Assembly (NCBI GenBank): GCA_028873845.1
Contig: JAPPNO010000012.1
Span: 1 to 64,000, forward strand
Length of the DNA: 64,000 nt
Reading direction: 5' to 3'
DNA from: Gemmatimonadota bacterium
Lineage (GTDB): Bacteria; Gemmatimonadota; Gemmatimonadetes; Longimicrobiales; Gaopeijiaceae
The stretch's first letter is position 1. Each line of letters starts with the position of its first letter. Position numbers and translations under genes: made by a program. Under the pieces are notes generated by a model, which did not search any database, had not been told where the DNA came from, and saw only the letters and a program-made list of their open reading frames with translations. Shown in pieces: positions 7,504 to 16,249 of the stretch.

Positions 7504-8592
7504 TCAGTAGCCCGTATTCGTGACCCGGTCGATGCGCCCGCCGCCCACCACCCGGTCTCCATCGAAGAGAACGCTCGACTGCCCCGGAGTGACCGCCCGC
7601 GCGGGCTCATCGAAGCGCAGTTCGATCCCGTCCCGGTTCAACGCCGCGACCGTGCACGCGAGCGCGGGCGACCGGTACCGGATCTGAACCTGCAGATTCC
7701 TGCCCGGCTCCGGCGGGGCGGTCAGCCAGTTCAGTTCCCCGACCACGACGCCGCCGACCTCGAGCAGCTCCCGCGGCCCCACCACGACCTCGCGCGTTGC
7801 GGGCCGGATCTCGAGAACGTGATACCGTTCCGCGCGCCCCCCGCCGATGCCCCTGCGCTGCCCGACGGTGTAGCCCGAGTAGCCGTTGTGGCGCCCCACA
7901 ATGCGGCCCCGCGTGTCCACAATGGCGCCGGGAGAGAGGGCGGGATGGGTCGGCAGCAGCTTCTTCGCCAGCAGGTCCCGGTAGTTCCCGGTGGGGACGA
8001 AGCAGATCTCCTGGGACTCCGGCTTGTCGGCGGTCTCCAGCCCCAGCTGCCGCGCCCGCGAGCGCACCTCCGGCTTGGTGAGTTCGCCCAGCGGGAAGTG
8101 AAGAAGACCCAGGAGGTCGGCCGGGAGCCCCCAGAGGAAGTAGGACTGGTCCTTGGAACGGTCGCGGCCGCGGAGCAGCATCGGCTCCCCGTTGTTCCGC
8201 TCGAGGCGGGCGTAGTGGCCCGAGGCGACCCCGTCGCAGCCCAGGACGCGCCCGCGCTTCAGCAGATCCCGGAACTTCGTGTTCGAGTTGCAGCGCACGC
8301 ACGGGTTCGGGGTGCGCCCCCGCCCGTACTCGGACACGAAATCGTCGATCACATCGCGGGTGAACTCGTCCTCGACATCGAAGACGTAGTGGGCAATCCC
8401 GAGCCGGTCCGCGACCAGCCGCGCGTCCCGGATCCCCTCCAGTCCGCAGCACGTCTTCCTGCTCTCGGCCGCCTCGCCGCTGTAGCAGAATGTCTTCATC
8501 GTTGCGCCGACCACGTCGTGACCGGCCTCCACGAGCATGGCCGCGGCGACGGACGAGTCGACCCCGCCGGACATCGCGACCAGGATGCGCAT
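7504..8592 (-). CDS. mnmA: tRNA-specific 2-thiouridylase MnmA
   Basis: MnmA inserts sulfur at C2 of the wobble uridine of tRNA-Lys, -Glu and -Gln using ATP and a persulfide relay. The 362-residue product starts MRILVAMSGGVDSSVAA with the PP-loop, and holds the catalytic cysteines in NPCVRCN and QEICFVP; GYSGYTVGQRRGIG marks the central domain. A GTG at 8613 would add 7 residues and overlaps the desulfurase stop in GTGA; ATG at 8592 matches the family start. The upstream partner gene supplies the sulfur, so the pair forms a natural two-gene operon. Confidence 0.95.
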   Translation of the reverse strand: MRILVAMSGGVDSSVAAAMLVEAGHDVVGATMKTFCYSGEAAESRKTCCGLEGIRDARLVADRLGIAHYVFDVEDEFTRDVIDDFVSEYGRGRTPNPCVRCNSNTKFRDLLKRGRVLGCDGVASGHYARLERNNGEPMLLRGRDRSKDQSYFLWGLPADLLGLLHFPLGELTKPEVRSRARQLGLETADKPESQEICFVPTGNYRDLLAKKLLPTHPALSPGAIVDTRGRIVGRHNGYSGYTVGQRRGIGGGRAERYHVLEIRPATREVVVGPRELLEVGGVVVGELNWLTAPPEPGRNLQVQIRYRSPALACTVAALNRDGIELRFDEPARAVTPGQSSVLFDGDRVVGGGRIDRVTNTGY

Positions 8593-8609
8593 GCGGTTCG
8601 GCCGGGTAT

Positions 8610-9773
8610 TCACGGCGACACGAGGGAGAGGGTCCGGTCGACGGCTTCGGCGACGGCCAGGACCACCGGCGCGGCATCCCGGCTCCGGTTGAGCCGCCCG
8701 AAGCTGAGACGCAGCGCGGCCGCGCCGTCGCCCGGGTAGAGCGCCGCAAGGGTGCCGCTGGGCGCGCTCGAGCCGCTGGCGCACGCCGACCCCCCCGACG
8801 CGGCGATTCCCGACGCGTCCAGCGCCGCCAGAAGCGTGTCGGAGTCCGCTCCGGGAAGTCCCAGCGAGAGGATGTGCGGCGCCCGTGGCAGGGAGCCCGC
8901 ATTGACCCTCGCGCCCGGTATGCGCGCCAGCAGCCCGGTCTCCACCGCATCCCGCAGGGCCCCGAGCCTGGCCGACTCGGCGGGTGCCTCGGCGACCGCC
9001 AACCGCACGGCTTCCGCGAGACCCGCCGCCCCGGCTACGTCCTCGGTCCCGGGGCGCAGCCCGCGCTCCTGCCCCCCGCCGAAGTGGAGCGGCCGCAGGG
9101 TGCCGAAGTCCCGCGCGATGAGCGCACCCGTTCCCTTGGGCCCGTAGATCTTGTGACCGGTGAGAGTCAGAAGGTCCGCCGGCGCCTCCGCCCATTCGAA
9201 CGGAATCTTCCCCACCGCCTGGACCGCGTCGCTGTGGAGCGGAACGCCGTGGCGCCGGCACAGCAACCCGATCTCCGCAATCGGCAACACCAGGCCCGTC
9301 TCGTTGTTCACCCACATGCAGGAAACCAGACCGGGGCGGTCGTCCCGGAGCGTCCCCTCCAGGGCGTCCAGGTCGAAGGCCCCGGCGCGAAAGCCGATCA
9401 CGGTATGGCGGCCGCCCTCCCGCCGCGCCCGCTCCGCCGCCTCCAGGACGGCGGGGTGCTCGACGGCGGAGGTCACGACATGGGGAACGACCCCGGCCTC
9501 CAGGTCGTGCCGGATCCGTCCCAGCACGGCCAGGTTGTCCGATTCGGTGCCCCCGCGAGTGAACAGGACCCGGTCCGGGGTGACGCCCAGCGACGCCGCC
9601 ACCGATGCCCGCGCCGCCTCGAGGCGGCCTCGCGCTCGGCGCCCCCACGCGTGCCCGCTGGAGGGATTGCCGAAGTCCTCCGCCAACGATGCCGACATGG
9701 CGGCGGCCACTTCCGGGCGCACCGGCGTGGTGGCCGCGTGGTCCAGGTAGATGGGCGGTGATATGCCGGGCAC
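8610..9773 (-). CDS. iscS: Cysteine desulfurase, NifS/IscS type
   Basis: A pyridoxal-phosphate enzyme that removes sulfur from cysteine as a persulfide for tRNA thiolation and Fe-S clusters. The 387-residue product begins PIYLDHAATTPVRPEV, has the NNETG segment, the PLP lysine in TGHKIYGPKG and the mobile-loop cysteine in GGSACASGS. GTG at 9773 is the start because a GGAGG lies 9 bases ahead and no family residues precede it. No iscU follows; the downstream mnmA suggests a tRNA-modification role. NifS and IscS cannot be told apart with certainty here. Confidence 0.92.
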   Translation of the reverse strand: MPGISPPIYLDHAATTPVRPEVAAAMSASLAEDFGNPSSGHAWGRRARGRLEAARASVAASLGVTPDRVLFTRGGTESDNLAVLGRIRHDLEAGVVPHVVTSAVEHPAVLEAAERARREGGRHTVIGFRAGAFDLDALEGTLRDDRPGLVSCMWVNNETGLVLPIAEIGLLCRRHGVPLHSDAVQAVGKIPFEWAEAPADLLTLTGHKIYGPKGTGALIARDFGTLRPLHFGGGQERGLRPGTEDVAGAAGLAEAVRLAVAEAPAESARLGALRDAVETGLLARIPGARVNAGSLPRAPHILSLGLPGADSDTLLAALDASGIAASGGSACASGSSAPSGTLAALYPGDGAAALRLSFGRLNRSRDAAPVVLAVAEAVDRTLSLVSP

Positions 9774-9870
9774 CTGCGGATGCCTCCGGTTCGGGGGACG
9801 ATCCCTCAATATGGCGAACTGCGGCCCTGCGCGGGACGGAGCGGCCAGCCCATTTGTTCCCAACACAAGG

Positions 9871-9898
9871 TTGCGAGAGAGACGGCGGGGGCTATCGT
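9871..9898 (+). promoter_or_regulatory. Candidate sigma-70-type promoter for the propeller lipoprotein gene
   Basis: TTGCGA (9871-9876) and TATCGT (9893-9898) are separated by 16 bases, about 70 bases ahead of the GTG at 9967. The 193-base gap is divergent (cysteine desulfurase on the other strand), so promoters are expected here. Confidence 0.35.
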
Positions 9899-9966
9899 TG
9901 GGCGCGTTCCGGGACCGACCGCGACCGGAGAAAAGACAGGTACACCCCAGGGACAAGGGAGCCACG

Positions 9967-10718
9967 GTGACCCCTCCACCGCAGCAACCGGTCCGCAATG
10001 CGCCGAGCCGTCGACGCGGACGCTGCGCTTACCTGGTTGGCGCCGTCCTTGCTTTGGCTTGTGGTGAAGGTGAGCCCGGCTCCGTCAACTCCATGGCATG
10101 GCTCACCGAAGGCGAATACCGGTTCAGTGGGGATCCGGATCGCAATGTGCTCTTCTCACAGATTCCGGTCCTGCGGGCGGATCCGCATCGGGACCGCGTG
10201 TTCGTACTCGACTTGCAGGACGCGGAATTGAGCGTGTGGACGCATGACGGCTCGCTGGCCTTCGTACTCGGGGGGGCGGGCGAGGGTCCGGGAGAGTTCA
10301 CATTCCCGACACGTGTGGAATTCACGGACGGCGGCGGGTTCTATGTGCGCGAGGGATGGGGATCCCGGTTCACCTTCTACGGGGCGGACGGCACCCTGGA
10401 ACGGACCGACGCCGGCGGGACAACCGCGCTCCGGTACCAGGATCACGGAGTGACACTGGAGGCGCCGACAGGCCGCGATGGCTACTTCGCCGTTCCATCG
10501 ATCGGATCGAGTGTTTTCGTGGAGCGGAAAATCGATCGTTATCCGCTACTGCGCGTGCGTCGTTCGGACAGCGGCGGTTGGCGTGTCGGGTTCTGCTGCC
10601 GGAATCCATATCGTTTCGCGATGCGACGGACACCCACGTCTGGGGGATATGGAAGGATTCGCTGGGCGTGCCCCATGTTGTGGGCCGAAGGCTCGTGGCG
10701 ATCCCCGTGAGCCGGTAG
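9967..10718 (+). pseudogene. Frameshifted remnant of a 6-bladed beta-propeller lipoprotein
   Basis: Starting from GTG 9967 (AGGGAG just upstream), the frame gives a basic N-terminus, a hydrophobic segment ending in a lipobox-like ALAC, then propeller-type sequence (VFVLDLQDAELSVWTHDGSL, GGAGEGPGEF). Such proteins end with a conserved strand pair. Here that ending, DTHVWGIWKDSLGVPHVV followed by GRRLVAIP, is found in a different frame (stop at 10718), while the original frame runs into atypical sequence and stops at 10710. The total of about 250 residues is also far short of the roughly 350 expected, so an internal deletion plus a frameshift is likely. A sequencing error could explain the shift but not the missing length. 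Confidence 0.65.
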
Positions 10719-10858
10719 CCCGTGCCGGGGCCATGAGCCTCGCGAAGAGGAGGACGCGACGGGGTTCCGTCTCCAGACAGCGGTTGCCACGGTGCCCCGG
10801 GGACCGTCCGCGCGCGGGAATCCCGCCTGCCCTTGCCGGGGACGCTGCCGAGGGGTGC

Positions 10859-10886
10859 TTGATGCGCACGCGTTTCCCGGTAACTT
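10859..10886 (+). promoter_or_regulatory. Candidate promoter for sucCD
   Basis: TTGATG (10859-10864) and TAACTT (10881-10886) lie 16 bases apart, about 90 bases before the sucC ATG at 10979. The rest of the 260-base gap after the propeller remnant shows no gene. Confidence 0.4.
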
Positions 10887-10978
10887 CATGACGCCTGGAC
10901 CGGCGTCGCACGCCCCGACGGTTCCCCATCGGCCGGGGACCGAGTTCAGTCCCCTTCTTCCGAAAGACCCGCCCTTCC

Positions 10979-12109
10979 ATGAACCTTCACGAATACCAGG
11001 CCAAGGAACTCTTCCGCGCCGCCGGCATGGCGGTGAACCCCGGCGAAGTCGCCCGCGACCCCGGCGCCGCGCGGGCTCTGGCGCAGTCGTACGGGGGCAG
11101 CGCGGTCGTCAAGGCCCAGGTGCACTCGGGGGGCCGGGGGAAGGCCGGCGGGGTCAGGCTCGCGCACTCTCCGGCCGAGGCCGAGCGACACGCCGGAGCC
11201 ATTCTGGGAATGACCATCAACGGGCTCGTCGTCCACGAGGTCCTGGTGTCCCCCATCGAGAGTATCGAGTCGGAGGCCTACGTCGGAGTCCTGGTCGACC
11301 GCGAGGGGCAGTGTCCCGTTTTCATGGTCTCCGCAGAGGGGGGCGTCGACATCGAGGAGGTCGCGGCCACGAACCCCGCCGCCATCCACCGTCTCCGGGT
11401 CGATCCCCGCTACGGGCTGCTGGCCCACCAGGCCTACGGACTCGCCACCCGTCTGTACAGCGACTCCGGTCTGGCGCGGCAGGGTGCACGGGTCATCTCG
11501 CAGCTCTACGACGTCCTTGTCGACAACGGTGCGTCGATGGCCGAGATCAACCCGCTGATTTCCACGACCGAAGGGCAGGTCAAGGCGATCGACGCCAAGG
11601 TGAGCATCGACGACAACGAGCTGTTCCGCCGCCCCACCATCGCCGCATTGCGCGACCCCGGCTCTGAGTCACCCGCAGACCTGCAGGCCCGGGAGGCCGG
11701 ACTGAGCTTCGTCAAGCTGGACGGGAACGTGGGATGCTGCGTGAACGGGGCGGGGCTCGCGATGGCGACGATGGACCTGGTCAAGTACTACGGCGGCGAA
11801 CCCGCCAACTTCCTCGACATCGGAGGCTCGTCCAATCCGGACAAGGTCGTGGCGGCGCTGGAGATCATCACCTCGGATCCCGGGGTGAAGGTCATCCTCT
11901 TCAACATCTTCGGCGGAATCACGCGCTGCGACGATGTGGCCAACGGGATCGTCGAGGCCGTCCGCCGGATCGACATGGGGGTCCCGCTCGTGATCCGCCT
12001 GACGGGCACCAACGAGGAACTCGCGCGAGAGATTCTGGCCGGGGCCGGACTCGCGGCGGTGGCGTCCATGGACGAAGTGGTCGAGCAGGCGGTGCGGCTG
12101 GCCGGATGA
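10979..12109 (+). CDS. sucC: Succinate-CoA ligase (ADP-forming) subunit beta
   Basis: SucC, with SucD, converts succinyl-CoA to succinate with ATP or GTP formation in the citric acid cycle. The 376-residue product starts MNLHEYQAKELFRAAG, has the ATP-grasp glycine-rich loop VHSGGRGKAGGVRL, the AEINPL segment, and the C-terminal ligase domain with NFLDIGGSS and FNIFGGITRCDDVA. Length is slightly below the usual 385-400. sucD follows after 69 bases, completing the heterodimer genes. Confidence 0.97.
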   Translation: MNLHEYQAKELFRAAGMAVNPGEVARDPGAARALAQSYGGSAVVKAQVHSGGRGKAGGVRLAHSPAEAERHAGAILGMTINGLVVHEVLVSPIESIESEAYVGVLVDREGQCPVFMVSAEGGVDIEEVAATNPAAIHRLRVDPRYGLLAHQAYGLATRLYSDSGLARQGARVISQLYDVLVDNGASMAEINPLISTTEGQVKAIDAKVSIDDNELFRRPTIAALRDPGSESPADLQAREAGLSFVKLDGNVGCCVNGAGLAMATMDLVKYYGGEPANFLDIGGSSNPDKVVAALEIITSDPGVKVILFNIFGGITRCDDVANGIVEAVRRIDMGVPLVIRLTGTNEELAREILAGAGLAAVASMDEVVEQAVRLAG

Positions 12110-12178
12110 CGGGAACCGCACCGAGACACTCATGGCCGCTCGGCACGGCGGCCGCACCGGGACCATCCAGGGAGACTC

Positions 12179-13066
12179 ATGTCGATATTCGTTGACGGGA
12201 ACAGCCGCGTGGTGGTGCAGGGGATCACGGGCCGCGACGGTTCGTTTCACACGCGCCAGATGATGGCGTACGGCACCCGCGTAGTGGCGGGGGTGACGCC
12301 GGGCAAGGGCGGCCGGGATTTCGAAGGCCCGGAAGGCCGGGAGGTGCCGATCTTCGACACCGTCGCCGACGCGGTGGCCGAAACCGGTGCCGACAGTGCG
12401 GTGGTGTACGTGCCTCCGGCCTTCGCGGCGGGCGCGATCATGGAGGCCGCCGACGCCGGGGTCGGCTTCATCGTCTGCGTGACCGAGGGGATTCCGGTTC
12501 TGGACATGACCCGCGCCCACGCGCTGGCCCGGGATCGCGGCAGCCGCGTGCTCGGCCCCAACTGTCCGGGCATCATCTGCCCCGGCAAGACCACGCTGGG
12601 GATCATTCCGGGCCGGATGGTGACCCCGGGGCCGGTAGGACTCGTTTCACGGTCCGGCACCCTCACCTACGAGGCCGTCCACCACCTCACCCGCGACGGC
12701 CTCGGCCAGACGACCTGCGTCGGGATCGGGGGCGATCCCCTGATCGGGACGAGCTTCGTGGACTGCCTTGCCGCCTTCGCCGAGGACGCGGACACCGAGG
12801 CGGTGGTTCTGATCGGGGAGATCGGCGGAACGGCCGAACAGGAAGCCGCCGCCTGGGTGAGTGCGAACCTCGACATCCCCGTTGTCGGATTCATCGCGGG
12901 GCGAACGGCTCCGCCGGGGACGCGCATGGGTCACGCGGGTGCTATTATCAGCGGATCGTCCGGCACCGCCGCCGAAAAGACCCAGGCTTTCGAGGACAAT
13001 GGCATCCAGGTCGCGAAGCGCCCAGTGGAAATCTCCGCTCTCGTTGGAGCGGCGCTGGCACGCTAG
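12179..13066 (+). CDS. sucD: Succinate-CoA ligase subunit alpha
   Basis: The alpha subunit binds CoA and carries the phosphohistidine intermediate. The 295-residue product has the CoA-binding N-terminus ([15 protein letters not shown]), [23 protein letters not shown], and the active-site histidine in [12 protein letters not shown]. The ATG at 12179 has a GGGAGA upstream. It pairs with sucC and is followed 40 bases later by a CBS-domain gene that may be co-transcribed. Confidence 0.97.
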   Translation: MSIFVDGNSRVVVQGITGRDGSFHTRQMMAYGTRVVAGVTPGKGGRDFEGPEGREVPIFDTVADAVAETGADSAVVYVPPAFAAGAIMEAADAGVGFIVCVTEGIPVLDMTRAHALARDRGSRVLGPNCPGIICPGKTTLGIIPGRMVTPGPVGLVSRSGTLTYEAVHHLTRDGLGQTTCVGIGGDPLIGTSFVDCLAAFAEDADTEAVVLIGEIGGTAEQEAAAWVSANLDIPVVGFIAGRTAPPGTRMGHAGAIISGSSGTAAEKTQAFEDNGIQVAKRPVEISALVGAALAR

Positions 13067-13105
13067 CCGTCCGCGCATGATGGCGGGTTACCGCCCTGTC
13101 GACCC

Positions 13106-13939
13106 GTGAGACTTCGCCGGCTTCTGCCCACGCCCCCGATCCTGACGAGTTCCGGGAACGATGCCTGGGAGTTCCTGTGCAGCCATGCGGCGGGACTCGA
13201 TCCGGATCATCGCTTGCGCCTGTCGGTCAGCCGGGTCGTCCAGGGCGGGGGAACGCCGCGCCTCGGGTCCCTGGCCTGTCGCGTGGACCTCCTCGATCTG
13301 GGCGGTGACAGCGTACCGCCCGGTCTGATTCTGTGCCTGGACGAGAGGGGCGGGGGGGATGGGGGGCGCCTCGCCCGCGCGACCTGGGTGGCGTGGGGGC
13401 TGCCACGACCCTCGGTGAACCTGTTCCTGGTGCCGCTGCTCGCTCGGGCGTCCGCCGAAATGCACGACGCCGATACTCAGGCAATACATGAGATCATATT
13501 ATCTAACACGTTTTTAGAAAATAATATACCGTCAAGGGTGACCGTAGAGGATGCCCTCACGCCGTTGAGCTATCGGATCTACCCGGACTCGCCCATTGCC
13601 GAAATCCAGCAGCTGATGATGCGCCGGGGCGTGGCGGCGCTCCCGGTCGTAGGCGCCAACCATGAACTGCTGGGAATCATCACGAGCGCCGATGTGCTGA
13701 CTCACACTCTGTCGGGCCGGGAGTCCGGCGGCCCGGCCGGGAGGAACGCGCCGGTGGCCCGGGATCTGATGACCCGTTCGGTGCTGTGCGTTTCCGAGGA
13801 CGAATCGCTCCTCGTGGCCAGCCGGTCCATGATCTCGCGGGGGGCTTCGATGCTGCCGGTCGTGCGGGACGGAGAAATCATAGGATTCCTCACGCGCGGG
13901 ACGGTCATGCGAGCCTTTGCCGAGGCCATCGTCATCTAG
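13106..13939 (+). CDS. CBS-domain pair protein with novel N-terminal region
   Basis: The 277-residue product ends in two CBS domains (about residues 147-205 and 215-275; DALTPLSYRIYPDSPIAEI and ARDLMTRSVLCVSEDESLL begin them), which usually bind adenine nucleotides. The first 140 residues are not recognised; they have alternating hydrophobic strands and no transmembrane segment. The start is GTG. Between the two halves is a short stretch with very unusual AT-rich codons (listed separately). Its place between sucCD and ndk suggests energy-charge sensing, but that is inference. Confidence 0.7.
   Translation: MRLRRLLPTPPILTSSGNDAWEFLCSHAAGLDPDHRLRLSVSRVVQGGGTPRLGSLACRVDLLDLGGDSVPPGLILCLDERGGGDGGRLARATWVAWGLPRPSVNLFLVPLLARASAEMHDADTQAIHEIILSNTFLENNIPSRVTVEDALTPLSYRIYPDSPIAEIQQLMMRRGVAALPVVGANHELLGIITSADVLTHTLSGRESGGPAGRNAPVARDLMTRSVLCVSEDESLLVASRSMISRGASMLPVVRDGEIIGFLTRGTVMRAFAEAIVI
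13476..13545. other. AT-rich islet inside the CBS-protein gene
   Basis: About 60 bases in frame use codons almost absent nearby (ATA, TTA, TTT, AAT) while the flanks are GC-rich. It contains a perfect 7-base inverted repeat, ATATTAT at 13496-13502 and ATAATAT at 13521-13527, 18 bases apart. It encodes the hinge between the unknown N-terminal part and the CBS pair. It could be an internal promoter/operator, a low-GC linker insertion, or neutral. Confidence 0.5.
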
Positions 13940-14002
13940 TTTCTACGCGTTGAAAACTCCCCCCCCACTGACCCGCAACCATCCTCCACCAGACGAAACC
14001 GA

Positions 14003-14419
14003 ATGAGCCAGACCCTCGCAATCATCAAGCCCGATGCCGCCGGCAGCGGCCGGACCGGCCGGATCATCGCCCACCTCGAATCGGCGGGCTTCACACTCAG
14101 GGCCGCGCGCATGGTCACGATGACCCGGGCCCAGGCCCGGGCCTTCTACGACGTGCACCGCGAGCGCCCCTTCTACGACTCCCTGGTCGCGTTCATGACC
14201 TCCGGTCCCTGCATCCCCATTGTGCTGGAAGCACCGGGCGCGGTGCGGCGGCTGCGCGAAGTGATAGGAGCCACGGATCCGGCAGAAGCGGACGCGGGCA
14301 CGGTCAGGGCGCTTCACGCCGAGTCGAAGGAACGCAACGCCATACACGGTTCCGACTCGGACGAGAATGCCCGCCGGGAGATCGGCTTCTTCTTCCCGGA
14401 GTGCGACCGGCTTCCGTAG
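14003..14419 (+). CDS. ndk: Nucleoside diphosphate kinase
   Basis: Ndk transfers the gamma phosphate between nucleoside triphosphates and diphosphates through a phosphohistidine. The 138-residue product begins QTLAIIKPDAA, and the catalytic histidine lies in NAIHGSDSDENARREI near residue 115; FFPE closes the fold. Length is standard. The 63-base spacer from the CBS gene has a run of C but no clear promoter. Confidence 0.97.
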   Translation: MSQTLAIIKPDAAGSGRTGRIIAHLESAGFTLRAARMVTMTRAQARAFYDVHRERPFYDSLVAFMTSGPCIPIVLEAPGAVRRLREVIGATDPAEADAGTVRALHAESKERNAIHGSDSDENARREIGFFFPECDRLP

Positions 14420-14494
14420 GCGAAAACGTGGTGTGACGTCGCGTTACCGACCGCCTCCCGACAGTGCCTCGCCCGACCGTGACTCGAGTGTGGG

Positions 14495-14524
14495 TTGACC
14501 GAACTCCCTCGTTCTGTCTATGGT
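14495..14524 (+). promoter_or_regulatory. Promoter of the DUF177-rpmF-plsX-fab operon, apparently giving a leaderless start
   Basis: TTGACC (14495-14500) and TATGGT (14519-14524) are separated by 18 bases. A transcript would begin near 14531, one or two bases before the ATG at 14533, so the first gene is probably translated from a leaderless mRNA. No Shine-Dalgarno is present. Confidence 0.55.
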
Positions 14525-14532
14525 AAGGATCT

Positions 14533-15039
14533 ATGTTGCAAATCGATCTGCGGCACCTGCGGCGAACCAGGACGCTCCCCATCGAGGCACGGATCGACTC
14601 GGACAACGAGGTCTGGACCGGGTCTCAACTGACCTTTGCCAACCCGGTGGAGATAGCCGGTTCAGCCGCGCCGACCGCCGATGGGGGCGTCATCGTACGG
14701 GGCTCCTGGAAGGTGTCGCTGCTTTACGATTGCAGCCGTTGTCTGCAACAACTGAAGGTCGTGGTGACGCGGCCGCTCACCCTGGTCTACACACCGGCCG
14801 ACGGGTGGGAGGCGGCGGATCCGGATGTGCGAACCATCGGGTACCGGCAGACGATGCTGGACCTGACGGACGCGATCCGGGAGGAAATCGTGCTGGAGGT
14901 GCCGCGGTACCTTCTGCCGAAGGAGGAAGAGGGTCGTTGCGTGGAATGCGGCGACCCCGTAGATCGATTCAACCAAGTGATCGAAGAAACCGGCATCGAC
15001 CCTCGGTGGTCGGCCCTTCAATCCCTGAAAACCGACTAG
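14533..15039 (+). CDS. DUF177/YceD family protein
   Basis: A 168-residue member of the DUF177 (YceD) family, linked in other bacteria and plastids to 23S rRNA accumulation and almost always encoded just before rpmF. It shows the cysteine pairs CSRC (about residue 69) and CVECG (about 136), and the ending IDPRWSALQSLKTD, whose WSALQ-L pattern is highly characteristic. It is the first gene of the ribosome/lipid operon, 12 bases ahead of rpmF. Confidence 0.9.
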   Translation: MLQIDLRHLRRTRTLPIEARIDSDNEVWTGSQLTFANPVEIAGSAAPTADGGVIVRGSWKVSLLYDCSRCLQQLKVVVTRPLTLVYTPADGWEAADPDVRTIGYRQTMLDLTDAIREEIVLEVPRYLLPKEEEGRCVECGDPVDRFNQVIEETGIDPRWSALQSLKTD

Positions 15040-15051
15040 GAAAGACATCTC

Positions 15052-15234
15052 ATGGCCGTTCCCAAGAAACGCGTGTCCAAGCAGAGGAAGCGGAAGCGGC
15101 GGACCCACTACAAGGCCTCGGAGGCAACGCTGGGGACCTGTTCCCAAACCGGTGATCCCAAGCTCCGCCACCGGGTTTGCCCCACTTCGGGCGTCTACCG
15201 CGGGAAGGCGGTCTACGAAGTCGCCGAAGACTAG
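15052..15234 (+). CDS. rpmF: 50S ribosomal protein L32 (bL32)
   Basis: A 60-residue, very basic ribosomal protein: MAVPKKRVSKQRKRKRRTHY, then CSQTGDPKLRHRVCPTSGVYRGK. Only two of the four zinc-binding cysteine positions are present (C in GTCSQ and in RVCPT), with Ser/Thr at the others, so it looks like the partly zinc-free variety. AGGAAAG lies before the ATG. The rpmF-plsX neighbourhood is conserved widely. Confidence 0.97.
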   Translation: MAVPKKRVSKQRKRKRRTHYKASEATLGTCSQTGDPKLRHRVCPTSGVYRGKAVYEVAED

Positions 15235-15271
15235 CCGTGCCGGCTCGCCACCGCGCATGCCAGTCCGCCAC

Positions 15272-16249
15272 ATGAGGATCGCACTCGACGCGATGGGGAC
15301 GGACGAGGCCCCATCCAGTGAAGTTGCGGGCGCCGTGGCGGCGGTGGGGTCCGATCCGGATGTGCAGGTCATGCTGGTGGGAGACGAGGCCGCGCTGGCG
15401 GACTCGTTGAGCCGCTATCCCCGCCAGAACCGGATCACGGTGGTCCACGCGCCGGACCGCATCATGGATTCGGACGCCCCGACTTCCGCGCTCCGCAGGC
15501 CCCGCTCCTCCATCAATGTGGGGCTCAGCCTGCAGAAGGACGGAGAGGCGGACGCCTTCGTGTCGGCGGGCTCGACGGGTGCCGTCATGGCGGCATCCGT
15601 AGTACTGCTGCGCCCATTGCGGGGTGTGGACCGTCCGCCGGTGGCCACCGTGTTCCCGACCGATCACGGCCTGACCCTGGTTGCGGACGTGGGTGCCAAC
15701 ATCGAGTGCAAGCCACGCCAGCTTGTGGAGTTCGCACGTCTCGGCGCGATCTACATGCAGGACCTCCAGGGACTCGAGAACCCGAGCGTCGGGTTGTTGA
15801 ATGTGGGGACCGAATCCGGGAAGGGCACCGAGGTGCTCCAGGCGGCACACAGGCTCCTGGGCGAGAGCGACCTCAATTTCATCGGCAACGTCGAAGGCGG
15901 CGACATCCTGCGCCACGCCTGCGACGTGGCGGTATGCGATGGCTTTACCGGCAACATCCTGTTGAAGTTCTACGAATCGGTGGCGGCCTTCGTGGTCCGC
16001 AAGCTCACGCCCGGTTTGCGCGGGAACGGTCTGCGTGCAGAGATTCAGGATCGCCTGCGCGACCTCGACTACGCCGAGCACGGCGGCGCGCCGCTCCTTG
16101 GAGTCAATGGCGTGAGTGTGATCTGCCACGGGAAGTCTTCTCCCCGGGCGATCAAGGCGGGAATCGGCGTGGCCGCGCGGGCGGTGCGCAGCGGCCTGGT
16201 AGCCCACATGGCGCGGGATCTCGCCGCAGCCAGAGAGGGTCGGTTATGA
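15272..16249 (+). CDS. plsX: Phosphate acyltransferase PlsX
   Basis: PlsX makes acyl-phosphate from acyl-ACP, the first step of phospholipid synthesis with PlsY. The 325-residue protein starts MRIALDAMGTDEAPS, has the SAGSTGAVMA motif, VADVGANIECKP, GNVEGGDI and CDGFTGNILLK, all family hallmarks. An in-frame ATG at 15257 would add 5 residues. The stop overlaps fabH in ATGA. Confidence 0.96.
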   Translation: MRIALDAMGTDEAPSSEVAGAVAAVGSDPDVQVMLVGDEAALADSLSRYPRQNRITVVHAPDRIMDSDAPTSALRRPRSSINVGLSLQKDGEADAFVSAGSTGAVMAASVVLLRPLRGVDRPPVATVFPTDHGLTLVADVGANIECKPRQLVEFARLGAIYMQDLQGLENPSVGLLNVGTESGKGTEVLQAAHRLLGESDLNFIGNVEGGDILRHACDVAVCDGFTGNILLKFYESVAAFVVRKLTPGLRGNGLRAEIQDRLRDLDYAEHGGAPLLGVNGVSVICHGKSSPRAIKAGIGVAARAVRSGLVAHMARDLAAAREGRL

